Below are positions 16,255 to 25,799 of a stretch of 64,000 nt of DNA, piece after piece. The stretch covers positions 96,141-160,140 of the forward strand of contig NZ_JAEUAT010000017.1 of NCBI RefSeq assembly GCF_019511525.1, read 5' to 3'. Below the pieces are notes generated by a model. The model saw only the letters and a list, made by a program, of their open reading frames with translations. It ran no database searches and was not told where the DNA came from. How positions within the stretch are numbered: the first letter of the stretch is position 1; each line of letters starts with the position of its first letter. The stretch is from Rhizobium cauense. GTDB taxonomy: Bacteria > Pseudomonadota > Alphaproteobacteria > Rhizobiales > Rhizobiaceae. The position numbers and the translations under genes are program-made.

Positions 16255-19200
16255 ATGCGGTTCAACCTTTCGCGCTGGTCGATTGAACGCCCCGCCTACA
16301 GTATTGCAATTTTCGCTCTCCTTTTGGTGCTTGGCCTACTGTCATTACGAGCGCTGCCTGTCAGCCGCTTTCCTCAGATGGAACCTCCCATCGTGAAGGT
16401 CGCGCTACGACAGCAGTCAGCCTCGGCCAGCTTCCTGGAACGCGATGTGGCGCAGAAATGCGAGGACGTATTGCTGAGGCTTGAGGATCTCCGTCGCCTC
16501 GATACGACCATCCAAGACGGTCTCGTCACGCTGAACCTTGAGTTCGACGCTAGAACTGACCCACAACTGGCTCTGGAGCGAACCAGCCGCGCGATGCTTT
16601 CGATGCGCGGCGACCTTCCACCTGCCCTTGATGAGCCAGTCATCTCTATATCGAACTTGCGTGAGATTGCCGTTGCCACCTTCGCCGTCCGATCGAGTGT
16701 GCTTACCTTCCACGCGCTCAATCGCATTCTTGACGACGACCTCCTGCGCCGGCTCGAGCGAATTCGTGGTATTGGGAAAGTCGTTCTGCGAGGAGGCAAC
16801 GATCGTGAAGTCCGCGTTTGGCTTGACCGTGACGAAATGCTCGCGCGCGGCCTGTCGGCCGACGCCGTCGGTGTTGCACTGCGCACAATCACCAACAACA
16901 GCCCAGCGGGTATCGCATCTGCGTCCGAAGTCGAGCAGCCGATCAGGACCATGTCGGCGCCGACCAGCATCGCCGAGCTCTCCGACGTTACGCTGCCGGG
17001 CACCAACAATGCGGGTGTAAGGCTTTCGGACATTGCCCGCGTCGAGGATGGCTGGGCAGACAATCGCGGTTTCGCCCAGCTCGATGGCGAACCCATCCTC
17101 GCCCTGTCATTCTTCGCGGAGAAAGGAGTTGATGAGGTAGAGACTTTCGCCCGCCTGCGAGCCGAGATCGATACTCTTTCCAACGAAGACAAGCGGCTGC
17201 AGTTCACGCTGCTGGACGAGAATGCTAGTTACACCAGAAACAATGTCTCAAGCACCGCCCAGGGACTGATTGAAGGCGCCCTCTGCACCATTGTGGTGCT
17301 GTTTCTGTTCTTGAGGGACCGGCGTGCAGTCGCTATCGCGGGGATCAGCTTACCGCTCGCTGTAATCCCGACCTTCTTCGTCATGGAGGCGCTCGGCTTT
17401 TCGTTGAATCTTGTCTCGCTGCTTGGCCTGACGCTTGCGATCGGCCTTCTCGTCGATGACACCATCGTCGAGATCGAGAACACGGCCCGACATCTCGAAA
17501 TGGGAAAGACGGCCCATCAAGCAGTTATCGACGCCACGGAAGAGATCGGCGGGTCTGTCATCGCGATCTCATTGACCATCGTGGCAGTCTTCGCGCCCCT
17601 TGCCCTGATCGGGGGAATGCCCGGTCAGTATTTTCGCGAGTTTGGGATGACCGTCGCGGCCGCAACACTGGCGTCACTGCTCGTTGCCCGTCTCATGACG
17701 CCGCTTCTCGCTGCAAGGTTTCTCCGGCCAAGTGTGCCGGCCTCAAGCGTTCGAGCTTTGCCAGCCTGCGGCAGCTATTCCAGACTACTGAAGTTTGCGA
17801 CCGGACGTTATCCCATTTCGCTTGGACGATCTCCAACCGGCTCACCTCCCCGCATCGCCATGACCCTGGACATGTCGCAAGTAACGATCGGCCTTGGCAT
17901 TGCATCGCTTGCGGCCGCCATTCTCTTTATTCTCCCTGCCTTGCCACGTGGCTTCATTCCCGAAGAGGATGGGACCCGGCTGACATTTGCAATCGAGATG
18001 TCGGGCGGTACCGGCACTAGCGCAATGCGCGACAAATCCACCGAGATCGCGAGAATGCTGGCGTCCGACAATGATGTGACACATGTTTACGCCCTCGCGT
18101 CCAATCCTTCCTCGCGCCTTGCAAGCCAGGAAACGATGGTTGTCCACGTTGAGCTGACAGACCCCGCAAAGCGCCAGCGTACGCGCCAGGCAATCGCGTT
18201 CGACATCAGCCGAAAATTGACGTCTGTCGCCGATATTCGCGCCACTCGAGTTGGCTTGACAGGTAACCACCAATTTTCGCTTTCGCTGGTATCTGATGAT
18301 GGTGTGGCATTGGAGGAGACTGGCAGATTGCTCGCGTCGTCCATGGCGTCCATGCCCTCTATCGGCGCGGTCACTTCCTTTGGCACTGCCCATAGAGCGG
18401 AGCTCCAGATCGTCCCGGATCTTGAACTTGCCGGGGCCTTAGGCATCGAACTCGGTTCACTGTCGAATGCAATTCGCGTGGCAACCATGGGCGACAGGGA
18501 TCAGGCGCTCGGTTTCATCACGATCGAGGGGAAGAACGTTCCTGCTCGCGTCCAAGCTGCCAGGTCCGCCGATGATTTGTCCTTTATTGAAACCCTGCCC
18601 CTGCGGAGCGCGCACGGAGAGATCGTACCCTTAACCGCTGTTGCCCGCCTTGTCGAAGGTTACGGACCGGCACAAATCCTGCGCCAGGACGGACTACGCC
18701 GCATTGAACTTAACGCGGATTTGGTCGAGAACGCCTCGCCGGGCATGGCACTCACAGAGGTGAAATCGTGGATCGCGCAACATCCCCTCCCGAGAAACGT
18801 GCGCCTCCAGGCTGCGGGCGAAACGCGGTCAATGGAAGACTTCTTCGGCAGCTTCGTCGACGCAGCCCTTCTTGGGTCGACTTTCGTGCTCATCATTCTG
18901 TTTGTTCTTTTTGGCAACCCGCTGCAACCGCTGACAGTTCTTTTGTCCTTGCCACTATCATTGACAGGAGGCCTGGTGGCATTGGCAGCAACTGGGAACG
19001 GAGTGACGATGCCGGTCCTGATCGGAGCCCTTATGCTTATGGGCATAGTCGCAAAGAACGCCATACTCATAGTCGACCTGGCAGGTAGGATGGTCAAAGC
19101 AGACGTCGCGCCCCGAGATGCCGTGGTCGCAGCGGCTGAACAGCGCCTCCGCCCGATTCTCATGACAACGGTTGCCATGGCTGCGGGCATGATACCCGTC

Positions 19201-19398
19201 GTCTTTGGGCTGGGCGACGGTGGCGCATTCCGCGCGCCGATGGCGATCTTTGTCATTGGCGGCTTGATTGCGTCGACCGTCCTGTCGCTCGTGTTTGTGC
19301 CCGCATTGTTCCTGCAGGTCCAAATGGCGGGGAACCTGATCAGCGGAATTTTCTCAAAAAGGACCCCGCACCCCGCAGCATGTCGACCACCCACCTGA
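16255..19398 (+). CDS. RND efflux inner-membrane transporter (AcrB family)
   Basis: A 1047-residue resistance-nodulation-division permease driven by proton motive force. The first membrane segment (about 15-33) and the large periplasmic loop are followed by the membrane block carrying the proton-relay Asp pair in GLLVDDTIVEIEN (near 400-410). The second half repeats the layout, with a Lys-containing relay helix (GIVAKNAILIVDLAG) near 925. The ATG at 16255 is chosen for its 7-base distance from the adaptor stop and its typical start MRFNLSRWSIERPAYS. A segment near 505-535 is rich in Ser, Pro and Arg compared with homologues. The substrate cannot be read from sequence. Confidence 0.9.
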   Translation: MRFNLSRWSIERPAYSIAIFALLLVLGLLSLRALPVSRFPQMEPPIVKVALRQQSASASFLERDVAQKCEDVLLRLEDLRRLDTTIQDGLVTLNLEFDARTDPQLALERTSRAMLSMRGDLPPALDEPVISISNLREIAVATFAVRSSVLTFHALNRILDDDLLRRLERIRGIGKVVLRGGNDREVRVWLDRDEMLARGLSADAVGVALRTITNNSPAGIASASEVEQPIRTMSAPTSIAELSDVTLPGTNNAGVRLSDIARVEDGWADNRGFAQLDGEPILALSFFAEKGVDEVETFARLRAEIDTLSNEDKRLQFTLLDENASYTRNNVSSTAQGLIEGALCTIVVLFLFLRDRRAVAIAGISLPLAVIPTFFVMEALGFSLNLVSLLGLTLAIGLLVDDTIVEIENTARHLEMGKTAHQAVIDATEEIGGSVIAISLTIVAVFAPLALIGGMPGQYFREFGMTVAAATLASLLVARLMTPLLAARFLRPSVPASSVRALPACGSYSRLLKFATGRYPISLGRSPTGSPPRIAMTLDMSQVTIGLGIASLAAAILFILPALPRGFIPEEDGTRLTFAIEMSGGTGTSAMRDKSTEIARMLASDNDVTHVYALASNPSSRLASQETMVVHVELTDPAKRQRTRQAIAFDISRKLTSVADIRATRVGLTGNHQFSLSLVSDDGVALEETGRLLASSMASMPSIGAVTSFGTAHRAELQIVPDLELAGALGIELGSLSNAIRVATMGDRDQALGFITIEGKNVPARVQAARSADDLSFIETLPLRSAHGEIVPLTAVARLVEGYGPAQILRQDGLRRIELNADLVENASPGMALTEVKSWIAQHPLPRNVRLQAAGETRSMEDFFGSFVDAALLGSTFVLIILFVLFGNPLQPLTVLLSLPLSLTGGLVALAATGNGVTMPVLIGALMLMGIVAKNAILIVDLAGRMVKADVAPRDAVVAAAEQRLRPILMTTVAMAAGMIPVVFGLGDGGAFRAPMAIFVIGGLIASTVLSLVFVPALFLQVQMAGNLISGIFSKRTPHPAACRPPT

Positions 19399-19467
19399 GC
19401 TGGCGCAAACGGTACGAACCACACCGATAGGGCTGCCCGCTGCGAAACGACCACGTCAGCTTGTTTA

Positions 19468-19496
19468 TTGAACCCGACCTAGTGTTTCCGTTATAT
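19468..19496 (+). promoter_or_regulatory. Sigma70-type promoter for first GntR gene
   Basis: TTGAAC at 19468-19473 and TTATAT at 19491-19496 are separated by 17 bases and lie about 30 bases before the GTG start at 19525. They are in an AT-rich patch after the RND gene. The elements are seen directly; activity is inferred. Confidence 0.5.
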
Positions 19497-19524
19497 ATGA
19501 CGAAAGACAGAATGTCGGAGACAC

Positions 19525-20193
19525 GTGGTGCGGCAGGAAATGGTAGAAGAGACGGTTGCGGAAAGCGGCTATCGGCAGATACGAGCAGACATCATATTCG
19601 GACGGCTTGCCCCGGGTCAAAAGCTCAAACTGGAGAATCTGAAGGGCGCATATGAGACAAGTGTGAGCACTTTAAGAGAGATCCTCAATCGCCTGACGTC
19701 CGAGGGGCTCGTCGTGGCCGAAGGCCAGAGGGGCTTCGAAGTGGCGCCGGTGTCGGTCGCAGACTTGAGGGAAATCGCTGCTCTGAGGCTGCTGCTGGAA
19801 GAACACGCGCTTGAGCAGTCGTTCGAACAGGGTGAGGTGGAATGGGAAGCCAATCTCGTATCCGCTCATTACAAACTAGCCCGCATGGAAGAAGCTATGG
19901 CTTCGGGCGACACCAGCAAGGCTGAGGATTGGAAGCGCTATGACTGGGAATTCCATCAGGCGCTGATTTCGGCCTGCGGATCCCGCCTTCTTATGGAGAC
20001 ACACTCAGCTATCTTCGACAAATACCTGCGATACCAGATGGTCGCATTGTCCTATCGCGGCGGTGTCGCGGAACAGGAGCATCGCCAACTCATGGAGGCT
20101 GCTTTGAAACGCGATAGCAAGACGGCGAAGAAGATATTGCAGCGTCACATTGAGGGCGGTGTCGAACATGCCCTTGGAAAGGGGCTCTTGTAG
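19525..20193 (+). CDS. GntR-family transcriptional regulator (FCD domain), copy 1
   Basis: A 222-residue regulator with an N-terminal winged helix-turn-helix (about 12-75, containing SVSTLREILNRLTSEGLVVAE, partly quoted) and an all-helical FCD ligand-binding domain (about 85-210). Its start is GTG at 19525 after a TCGGAG site; ATG at 19540 is an alternative. It is a diverged paralogue of the next gene, 63 bases downstream. FCD regulators typically sense organic acids and repress neighbouring catabolic genes. Its position next to the quinate/shikimate block makes that block the probable target. Confidence 0.88.
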   Translation: MVRQEMVEETVAESGYRQIRADIIFGRLAPGQKLKLENLKGAYETSVSTLREILNRLTSEGLVVAEGQRGFEVAPVSVADLREIAALRLLLEEHALEQSFEQGEVEWEANLVSAHYKLARMEEAMASGDTSKAEDWKRYDWEFHQALISACGSRLLMETHSAIFDKYLRYQMVALSYRGGVAEQEHRQLMEAALKRDSKTAKKILQRHIEGGVEHALGKGLL

Positions 20194-20256
20194 TCCCTCG
20201 GGCTTTGCGAGACCGCATGCCGCTCTTGATTGACGCTCATTGACGCAGAGGATTTT

Positions 20257-20931
20257 ATGCTCAAAGTTGCCCCCGAAACCTCCGAGACCGTAAGCGATGT
20301 CGTTTTCCGGCAACTCCGACAGGACATCATTTCCGGTGCGCTTGCACCCGGTGCAAAGATAAAGCTTGAGCAAGCAAAAGATCGCTATTCGATCAGTATT
20401 TCGTCATTGCGCGAAATACTAAGTCGCCTGACCACGGAAAACCTCGTTCTTGCCGAAGGTCAGCGCGGTTTTGAGGTCAGTCCGGCATCTCGCAAGGAAC
20501 TCGAGGAACTCGCAGATATTCGCACCGTGTTGGAATGTCACGCGATCGGACTGTCGTTCGCGGCAGGAAATCTCGAATGGGAAGGGCGCATCGTTGCGGC
20601 TCACCACAAGCTGGCTGCCGCAGAAAGGAAGCTTCTCGCAGGTGACGCATCGCGCACAATTGACTGGGTCCGATTCGACTGGGAATTCCACCAGGCGATC
20701 GTATCGGCCTGCAACTCATCCACACTGATGGTCACACTGTCGTCAGTGTTCGACCGTTTCTTGCGCTATCATATGCTGGCACAGAGCTTTCGCGGAAATG
20801 CCGTCGTCGAAGATCACAAACTCCTGTTCGAACTCGCCTTGAAGCGAGACGTAGAGGGCGCCCGTGCTATCATCAGGCGGCACATCCAGAGTGGCGTGGA
20901 ACACGTGCTGAATAGCGGGAAGATTGCCTGA
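20257..20931 (+). CDS. GntR-family transcriptional regulator (FCD domain), copy 2
   Basis: A 224-residue paralogue of the preceding regulator, with the same architecture: winged helix-turn-helix at about 15-78 and FCD domain at about 88-215. The two share long near-identical stretches such as LREIL-RLT and LAEGQRGFEV but differ throughout, so this is an old tandem duplication. The ATG at 20257 follows a CAGAGGA site; a TTG at 20230 in the same frame is less likely. It ends 9 bases from the convergent quiC gene. Confidence 0.88.
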   Translation: MLKVAPETSETVSDVVFRQLRQDIISGALAPGAKIKLEQAKDRYSISISSLREILSRLTTENLVLAEGQRGFEVSPASRKELEELADIRTVLECHAIGLSFAAGNLEWEGRIVAAHHKLAAAERKLLAGDASRTIDWVRFDWEFHQAIVSACNSSTLMVTLSSVFDRFLRYHMLAQSFRGNAVVEDHKLLFELALKRDVEGARAIIRRHIQSGVEHVLNSGKIA

Positions 20932-20940
20932 GGACGCAAA

Positions 20941-22827
20941 TCAGCCGGCATCCCTTGGAATTCCTTCGGGGCGCATCTGCTTCTTGAGCGCGGCAATGCG
21001 AAAAAGGGCGTTTGGTGCGCCATAGCCGCGATAGCCCCGCCGCTCGACGATCTCAAAGAAGAAACCCTCTCCGTAAGTGCTGCTGTAGAGCTGAAAATAC
21101 TCTCCACGGTCATCGCGGTCATAGAGGATATTTTCAGCCTTCAGTCGGTCTGTCAGCTCAGGCTCCAGACCAAATCGGGCTTCAAGATCGTCGTAGTAAT
21201 TGGGTGAGATATGAAGCGGCTTGAATCCTTGCTCACGCAATGCCTGAGCGGTAGCCAATATGTCATTGGTTGAGAATGCCAAATGCTGTATTCCAGAACC
21301 GAATTTCTCGGCAATAAAGTGGCCTGCGAGCGTGCACCTGTTCTCTGCCCCATTCAACGTGATGCGCAGAGCACCTGAGCTGTTTTCAATGACCTGGCTG
21401 CGCACAACACCGCCAGGATCGATGATGTCGACCATCGGCGTTTTGTCCGTCTCGAAGATCGAGGTGTAGAAGAGCAGCCAAGTGAGCATCTCGTCATAGG
21501 CGACCGTTTGGGCAATATGATCAACCAGCAACAACCCGGCGTCTTCAGCACTCTCTGCCGGCACGGGTTCAAAATCGATTTCGGAAAAACGGCCGAGCGG
21601 GGTCTTTTCGTCGATCAGGTAGATCAGGCCGCCGCCGACGCCGCGAATGGCTGGAAATTCAAGCTCGCCTTCGGCAACGGCTTGGCGGAACGGTTCCGCA
21701 TCAAGCGAAAGAGCACGGCGATAGGCTTCGGCCGCATCTTCGACAATCAGCGCCAATGCATAAGCGAATGTGCCATGAACCGCATAGGCTGCGTTCGCAA
21801 AGCCGAGCGGATCGACATTGACCAGAATGCGGATGCCGCCTTGTTCGAACAGGGTGACCTTTTTGGAACGGTGGACGGCTGTCTTGCGGAAACCAAGGGT
21901 CCTCAGAAGGGCAATCAGCCCCACGGCCTCGTCCTCGTCCGTCGCGAACTCGACGAAGCCGATGCCTTTTACGATAGCCCGATCCGGCATAACGGCACCG
22001 ATCGGCGTCTTGACACTCCGACGGACCTGATCGGCCAGATAGATCAGCGACCGATGGCCATCAGCAGCAATTGCCCTTGTCGAGCCCCCACGAAACTGGT
22101 CATTGAATATCTCCAACGAAAAAAATCCATCATATCCCGTCGAGGCGACAGCCTCGGTGAAAGGTGTCACTGGCAGATCGCCCTCCCCCGGCATATTGCG
22201 AAAATGGCGGCTCCAATAGAGTAGATCCATGTCAATCAGAGGCGCGTCCGCCAACTGCACTATGAAGATCTTCTCCTTTGGTATCGAGCGGATCGAGTTG
22301 ATGTCGATCTTGCGCGACAGCGAATGAAAGCTGTCGAGTATGAGCCCAACGTTTGGGTGATTGGCGCGACGCACGATCTCCCAGGCGTCGCGGTGGTCAT
22401 TGACGTAGCGCCCCCAGGCAAGTGCCTCATAGCCGATCTTTAGGCCACGTTTGGCTGCACGTTCACCAAGTTCTTGGAAATCGGCGGCCGCGCGGTCGAT
22501 GCCGCCGTGTGCGGCCTGCGAGACGTTAGAGCAAACCAGCACCATATCGGTCCCGAGCTCCTGCATGACGTCGAACTTGCGTTCAGCCCTGTCAAACGTA
22601 CGCGTGCGCAGCGCATCCGGCATGCCCTCGAAATCACGGAACGGCTGGAAGAGCGTTATTTCGAGCCCGAGGTCCCTGGCCATCCTTCCCACATCGGCCG
22701 GACTTCCGTCAAAAGCCAGGAAATCATTCTCGAATATCTCGACGCCATCAAAACCTGCTCGGGCAATTGCTTCGAGTTTCTCCGGAAGTTCGCCACTCAG
22801 CGTTACCGTCGCGATCGAGGTCTTCAT
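20941..22827 (-). CDS. quiC: 3-dehydroshikimate dehydratase, two-domain QuiC type
   Basis: A 628-residue fusion of an N-terminal sugar-phosphate-isomerase-like TIM barrel (about 1-275) and a C-terminal 4-hydroxyphenylpyruvate-dioxygenase-like domain (about 290-610). This is the architecture of bacterial QuiC1 enzymes, which convert 3-dehydroshikimate to protocatechuate. The C-terminal domain keeps vicinal-oxygen-chelate metal ligand positions (His in LLLVDHIA, His in IQHLAFS, Glu in FFFEIVERRG). The ATG preceded by AAGGGG fixes the start; 12 more codons are open upstream. It is divergent from the ABC importer and close to aroQ and aroE homologues, supporting a role in quinate/shikimate catabolism. 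Confidence 0.88.
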   Translation of the reverse strand: MKTSIATVTLSGELPEKLEAIARAGFDGVEIFENDFLAFDGSPADVGRMARDLGLEITLFQPFRDFEGMPDALRTRTFDRAERKFDVMQELGTDMVLVCSNVSQAAHGGIDRAAADFQELGERAAKRGLKIGYEALAWGRYVNDHRDAWEIVRRANHPNVGLILDSFHSLSRKIDINSIRSIPKEKIFIVQLADAPLIDMDLLYWSRHFRNMPGEGDLPVTPFTEAVASTGYDGFFSLEIFNDQFRGGSTRAIAADGHRSLIYLADQVRRSVKTPIGAVMPDRAIVKGIGFVEFATDEDEAVGLIALLRTLGFRKTAVHRSKKVTLFEQGGIRILVNVDPLGFANAAYAVHGTFAYALALIVEDAAEAYRRALSLDAEPFRQAVAEGELEFPAIRGVGGGLIYLIDEKTPLGRFSEIDFEPVPAESAEDAGLLLVDHIAQTVAYDEMLTWLLFYTSIFETDKTPMVDIIDPGGVVRSQVIENSSGALRITLNGAENRCTLAGHFIAEKFGSGIQHLAFSTNDILATAQALREQGFKPLHISPNYYDDLEARFGLEPELTDRLKAENILYDRDDRGEYFQLYSSTYGEGFFFEIVERRGYRGYGAPNALFRIAALKKQMRPEGIPRDAG

Positions 22828-23057
22828 GTCGTTATCCCCTTTCAAACCGGTGACGAGGGCCAACTCGGCTATCCTCCGCCAAACGGCATTATGCCGAATG
22901 TCCTGAGGATTTCAATTCAATTGGTCAAATGCAAAGTCTCATATGATTTTCAAAAACTATGTTGATTTAAGTGAGTTCCTCTGTCAAACATGAGGCATAC
23001 AGTCGGGAGAGGATGACTGTTGGGTCCACGCGACCGCCCAAACGGAGGAGGAAATCC

Positions 23058-23888
23058 ATGTTCAAATCGATGCTGACGCGCCGAAACGCGATGCTTGGCG
23101 CAGCCGCCTTGGTGGCAGCTGTCGGGCTTGCAAGGCCAGCTGCCGCAATCACGCCTGAAGAGATCAAGGCCCGAGGAAAACTGATTGTCGGCATCCAGGG
23201 TGACAATCCGCCGTGGGGCTTCGTGACGAGCGGCGGCAAGCAGGATGGCCTCGACGCTGATATCGCGACGCTCTACGCCAAGGAGCTCGGCGTTCCGGTC
23301 GAATTCGTGCCCCTCGAAGTCAACAACCGTATTCCGGCGCTGACAACCGGTCGCGTTGACGTACTCTTTGCGACAATGGCCATGCTGCCGGATCGCGCAA
23401 AGGCAGTTCAGTTCAGCAAGCCCTACGTGGCCAATGCCATCGTCCTGATCGCACCGAAGTCCATGTCAATTAAAACCAATGAAGACATGGCAAACCTCTC
23501 GATCGGGGTCGCCAAGGGTGCAGCTCAAGACACGCAGGTCACAAAGAACGCCCCGCAGAGCGCAACGATCCGCCGCTTCGACGGCGACGCCCCCAGTGTA
23601 CAAGCGCTGGTTTCCGGCCAGGTTCAGGCACTCGGTGGCAACATTTTCTACATGGACCGCGTCGAGAAGGCTCGGCCTGGCGAGTTCGAAAACAAGCTTG
23701 AATTCCAAAAGCTCTACAACGGCGCTTGCACGCGCCTTGGCGAAAAGGAAATCAATGCCTCGATCAATGCCTTCATCGACAAGATCAAGGCCAATGGCGA
23801 ACTCAAGGCGATTTACGGCAAGTGGATGAAGGTCCCTGTTCCTGAATTCCCGGAGAAGCTCGAGGCCATTCCTTTCACCGCGAATTGA
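23058..23888 (+). CDS. ABC transporter substrate-binding protein (polar amino acid type)
   Basis: A 276-residue periplasmic binding protein of family 3. The signal peptide (about 1-30) contains a twin-arginine pair (LTRRNAML), so Tat export is possible. The mature part begins near TPEEIKARGKLIVGI. The ATG follows a strong GGAGGAGGA site, excluding the longer open frame upstream. It starts a plus-strand operon with aroQ, two permeases, an ATPase and two dehydrogenases. That context suggests a shikimate/quinate-like ligand although the family is normally annotated for amino acids. The 230-base gap to quiC is AT-rich and probably holds divergent promoters. Confidence 0.87.
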   Translation: MFKSMLTRRNAMLGAAALVAAVGLARPAAAITPEEIKARGKLIVGIQGDNPPWGFVTSGGKQDGLDADIATLYAKELGVPVEFVPLEVNNRIPALTTGRVDVLFATMAMLPDRAKAVQFSKPYVANAIVLIAPKSMSIKTNEDMANLSIGVAKGAAQDTQVTKNAPQSATIRRFDGDAPSVQALVSGQVQALGGNIFYMDRVEKARPGEFENKLEFQKLYNGACTRLGEKEINASINAFIDKIKANGELKAIYGKWMKVPVPEFPEKLEAIPFTAN

Positions 23889-23992
23889 GCCTTCGCTGGA
23901 CTGGCACTCAGAACCGGCGGGCATTCTGGAATGCCCGCCAGGCACCGTCATGCCATCTGCAAGGCGCACTGCGCATGTCTAGGAGCGCAATC

Positions 23993-24445
23993 ATGAACAA
24001 CACGATATTTGTGCTCAACGGGCCGAATTTAAATCTTCTGGGCCAGCGGGAGCCGGCAATCTACGGCACCGCCACGCTCGCCGACATTAAGGAGAAATGT
24101 CTGGTAAAGGCAAAGAGCCTTGGCTTTGAGATCGAATTTCGCCAGACGAACTTCGAAGGTGAACTGGTGGAGAGCGTTCATCAGGCCCGCCTTGAGGCCT
24201 GCGGCATCATCATCAATCCTGCAGGCTATACCTTTACCTCGATCGCCCTTCTCGACGCATTGAAGACGTTCGATCCGCCGAAAATCGAACTGCATATCTC
24301 CAATGTTCACGCTCGGGAGAGCATCTATCACAATTCACTGGTTTCTCGCGTTGCCACGGCCATCATGATTGGCTTCGGCGCCCGCGGATATGAACTGGCA
24401 ATCGAGGCAATGGCCGGGATGGTCGCACCAGCGAGCGCACGATGA
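23993..24445 (+). CDS. aroQ: Type II 3-dehydroquinate dehydratase
   Basis: A 150-residue class II dehydroquinase converting 3-dehydroquinate to 3-dehydroshikimate. The family motifs NGPNLNLLGQREPAIYG (with the catalytic Tyr and loop Arg), INPAGYTFTS and HISNVHARE (catalytic His) are intact. ATG 23993 is preceded by AGGAG at 23981-23985; an in-frame ATG at 23975 is an alternative. It overlaps the next permease by ATGA. Being inside an importer operon beside quiC, it is probably a catabolic copy. Confidence 0.9.
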   Translation: MNNTIFVLNGPNLNLLGQREPAIYGTATLADIKEKCLVKAKSLGFEIEFRQTNFEGELVESVHQARLEACGIIINPAGYTFTSIALLDALKTFDPPKIELHISNVHARESIYHNSLVSRVATAIMIGFGARGYELAIEAMAGMVAPASAR

Positions 24446-25110
24446 ATTATACACTGGACTTCACGCCGGTCATTGATGGACTTCCCAGCCTGCTTCTCGG
24501 TTGTCTGGGCACGTTTCTCCTCGCCATCTGCGGAATGCTCCTTGCCATTGTGATTGGCATCGGTGGTGTGGCGCTAAGAGACTCTCCGTTCAAACCGGTT
24601 CGTTGGCTGGTGATCGGCTTTGTCGAGCTTATTCGAAACACGCCTTTCCTGGTTCAGATCTTCTTCCTTTACTTTGCACTTCCGCTCGCAGGCATCCGTC
24701 TCGACCCTACGCCGACCGCAATCATCGCGCTTGGCATCAATGGTGGCGCCTATGCGATCGAGATCATTCGCGGCGGCGTCCAGTCCATTCCGAAGGGGCA
24801 AATGGAGGCGGGGCTGGCACTTGGCCTTCACAAGGCGCAGGTTTTTCGGCTCATCATACTGAAGCCAGCCTTGCGCGCGATCTACCCGTCGCTGACCAGC
24901 CAGTTCGTGCTTCTTACGCTTTCGACCAGTATCGCCTCGGCAATCTCGGCATATGAGCTCACTTCGGTTTCCCAACGAATAGAGTCCGACAGCTTCAGAA
25001 GCTTCGAGGTCTATTTCACTGTCACGATCTTCTACCTCGTGATTTCCTGGCTAATGATGCGCCTCTTCGCTTTCTTCTCGGCGCGTTACTTCACTTACCC
25101 GGTCAAGTAG
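24442..25110 (+). CDS. ABC transporter permease (HisM/GlnP family), subunit 1
   Basis: A 222-residue inner-membrane permease of the polar amino acid uptake family with about five membrane helices. The EAA-type loop that contacts the ATPase is visible at about residues 115-140 (EAGLALGLHKAQVFRLIILKP). It overlaps aroQ by 4 bases and is followed after 10 bases by the second permease. It forms one half of the heteromeric channel. Confidence 0.88.
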   Translation: MNYTLDFTPVIDGLPSLLLGCLGTFLLAICGMLLAIVIGIGGVALRDSPFKPVRWLVIGFVELIRNTPFLVQIFFLYFALPLAGIRLDPTPTAIIALGINGGAYAIEIIRGGVQSIPKGQMEAGLALGLHKAQVFRLIILKPALRAIYPSLTSQFVLLTLSTSIASAISAYELTSVSQRIESDSFRSFEVYFTVTIFYLVISWLMMRLFAFFSARYFTYPVK

Positions 25111-25120
25111 GAGCCATTCG

Positions 25121-25762
25121 ATGGGCAGCGAAGAATTCGTCTTTCTCCTGATCGGGCTGAAATGGACCGTGCTTCTGTCAGCGGTCGGTTTCGTCTGCGG
25201 GGGCATCTCCGGCCTTGGTGTGGCGCTGGCACGCACATCTGGAATTTCGCTCCTTGAGCGCATCACGGCTGGTTACATCGCCGTCTTTCAGGGCACACCG
25301 CTCCTGATGCAGCTCTTTGTCGTTTACTACGGCCTTGCTCTGATCGGGTTGAAACTAGACGCGTGGGTCGCCGTGGCAATCGGCCTGACACTGCATGCAA
25401 GTGCCTATCTGGGCGAGATCTGGCGCGGTTCGATCGACGCCGTTCCACGCGGCCAGACGGAGGCCGCAAAGGCACTCAGCCTCAAATATGTCTCTCGAAT
25501 GAAGGATGTCATCCTTCCGCAGGCGCTGCGCATCTCGCTACCGGCAACGATCGGCTTCCTGGTGCAGCTGATCAAGGGAACCTCGCTTGCCTCGATCGTC
25601 GGCTTCACCGAATTGACCCGAGCCGGCAACATCATCTCCAATCAGATCTTTCAACCACTGACGGTCTTCGGAGTTGTGGGGGCTCTGTACTTCCTGATGT
25701 GTTGCCCACTCACCCTTTTCGGCGCCCGCCTTGAGCGGCGATTTGCTGCCTCCGCTCGGTGA
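25121..25762 (+). CDS. ABC transporter permease (HisM/GlnP family), subunit 2
   Basis: A 213-residue second permease of the same importer, with about five helices and an EAA loop at about 108-130 (EAAKALSLKYVSRMKDVILP). The ATG follows a TAGGAGCC site. The end lies 37 bases before the ATPase start. Paired permeases of this type normally form a heterodimer. Confidence 0.88.
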   Translation: MGSEEFVFLLIGLKWTVLLSAVGFVCGGISGLGVALARTSGISLLERITAGYIAVFQGTPLLMQLFVVYYGLALIGLKLDAWVAVAIGLTLHASAYLGEIWRGSIDAVPRGQTEAAKALSLKYVSRMKDVILPQALRISLPATIGFLVQLIKGTSLASIVGFTELTRAGNIISNQIFQPLTVFGVVGALYFLMCCPLTLFGARLERRFAASAR

Positions 25763-25799
25763 AGCCGCGCGTCCACGAAAGAGCGATGGAACCCAGACC

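Noticed and set aside
17715..17870. Possible frameshift in the RND transporter where sequence becomes Ser/Pro/Arg-rich
   Set aside because: The family sequence resumes in the same frame and the length fits an AcrB-type protein, so two compensating errors would be needed. Left as a divergent loop.
19525..20931. Assembly duplication creating two gntR genes
   Set aside because: The two genes differ throughout and have different flanks, so they are genuine diverged paralogues.
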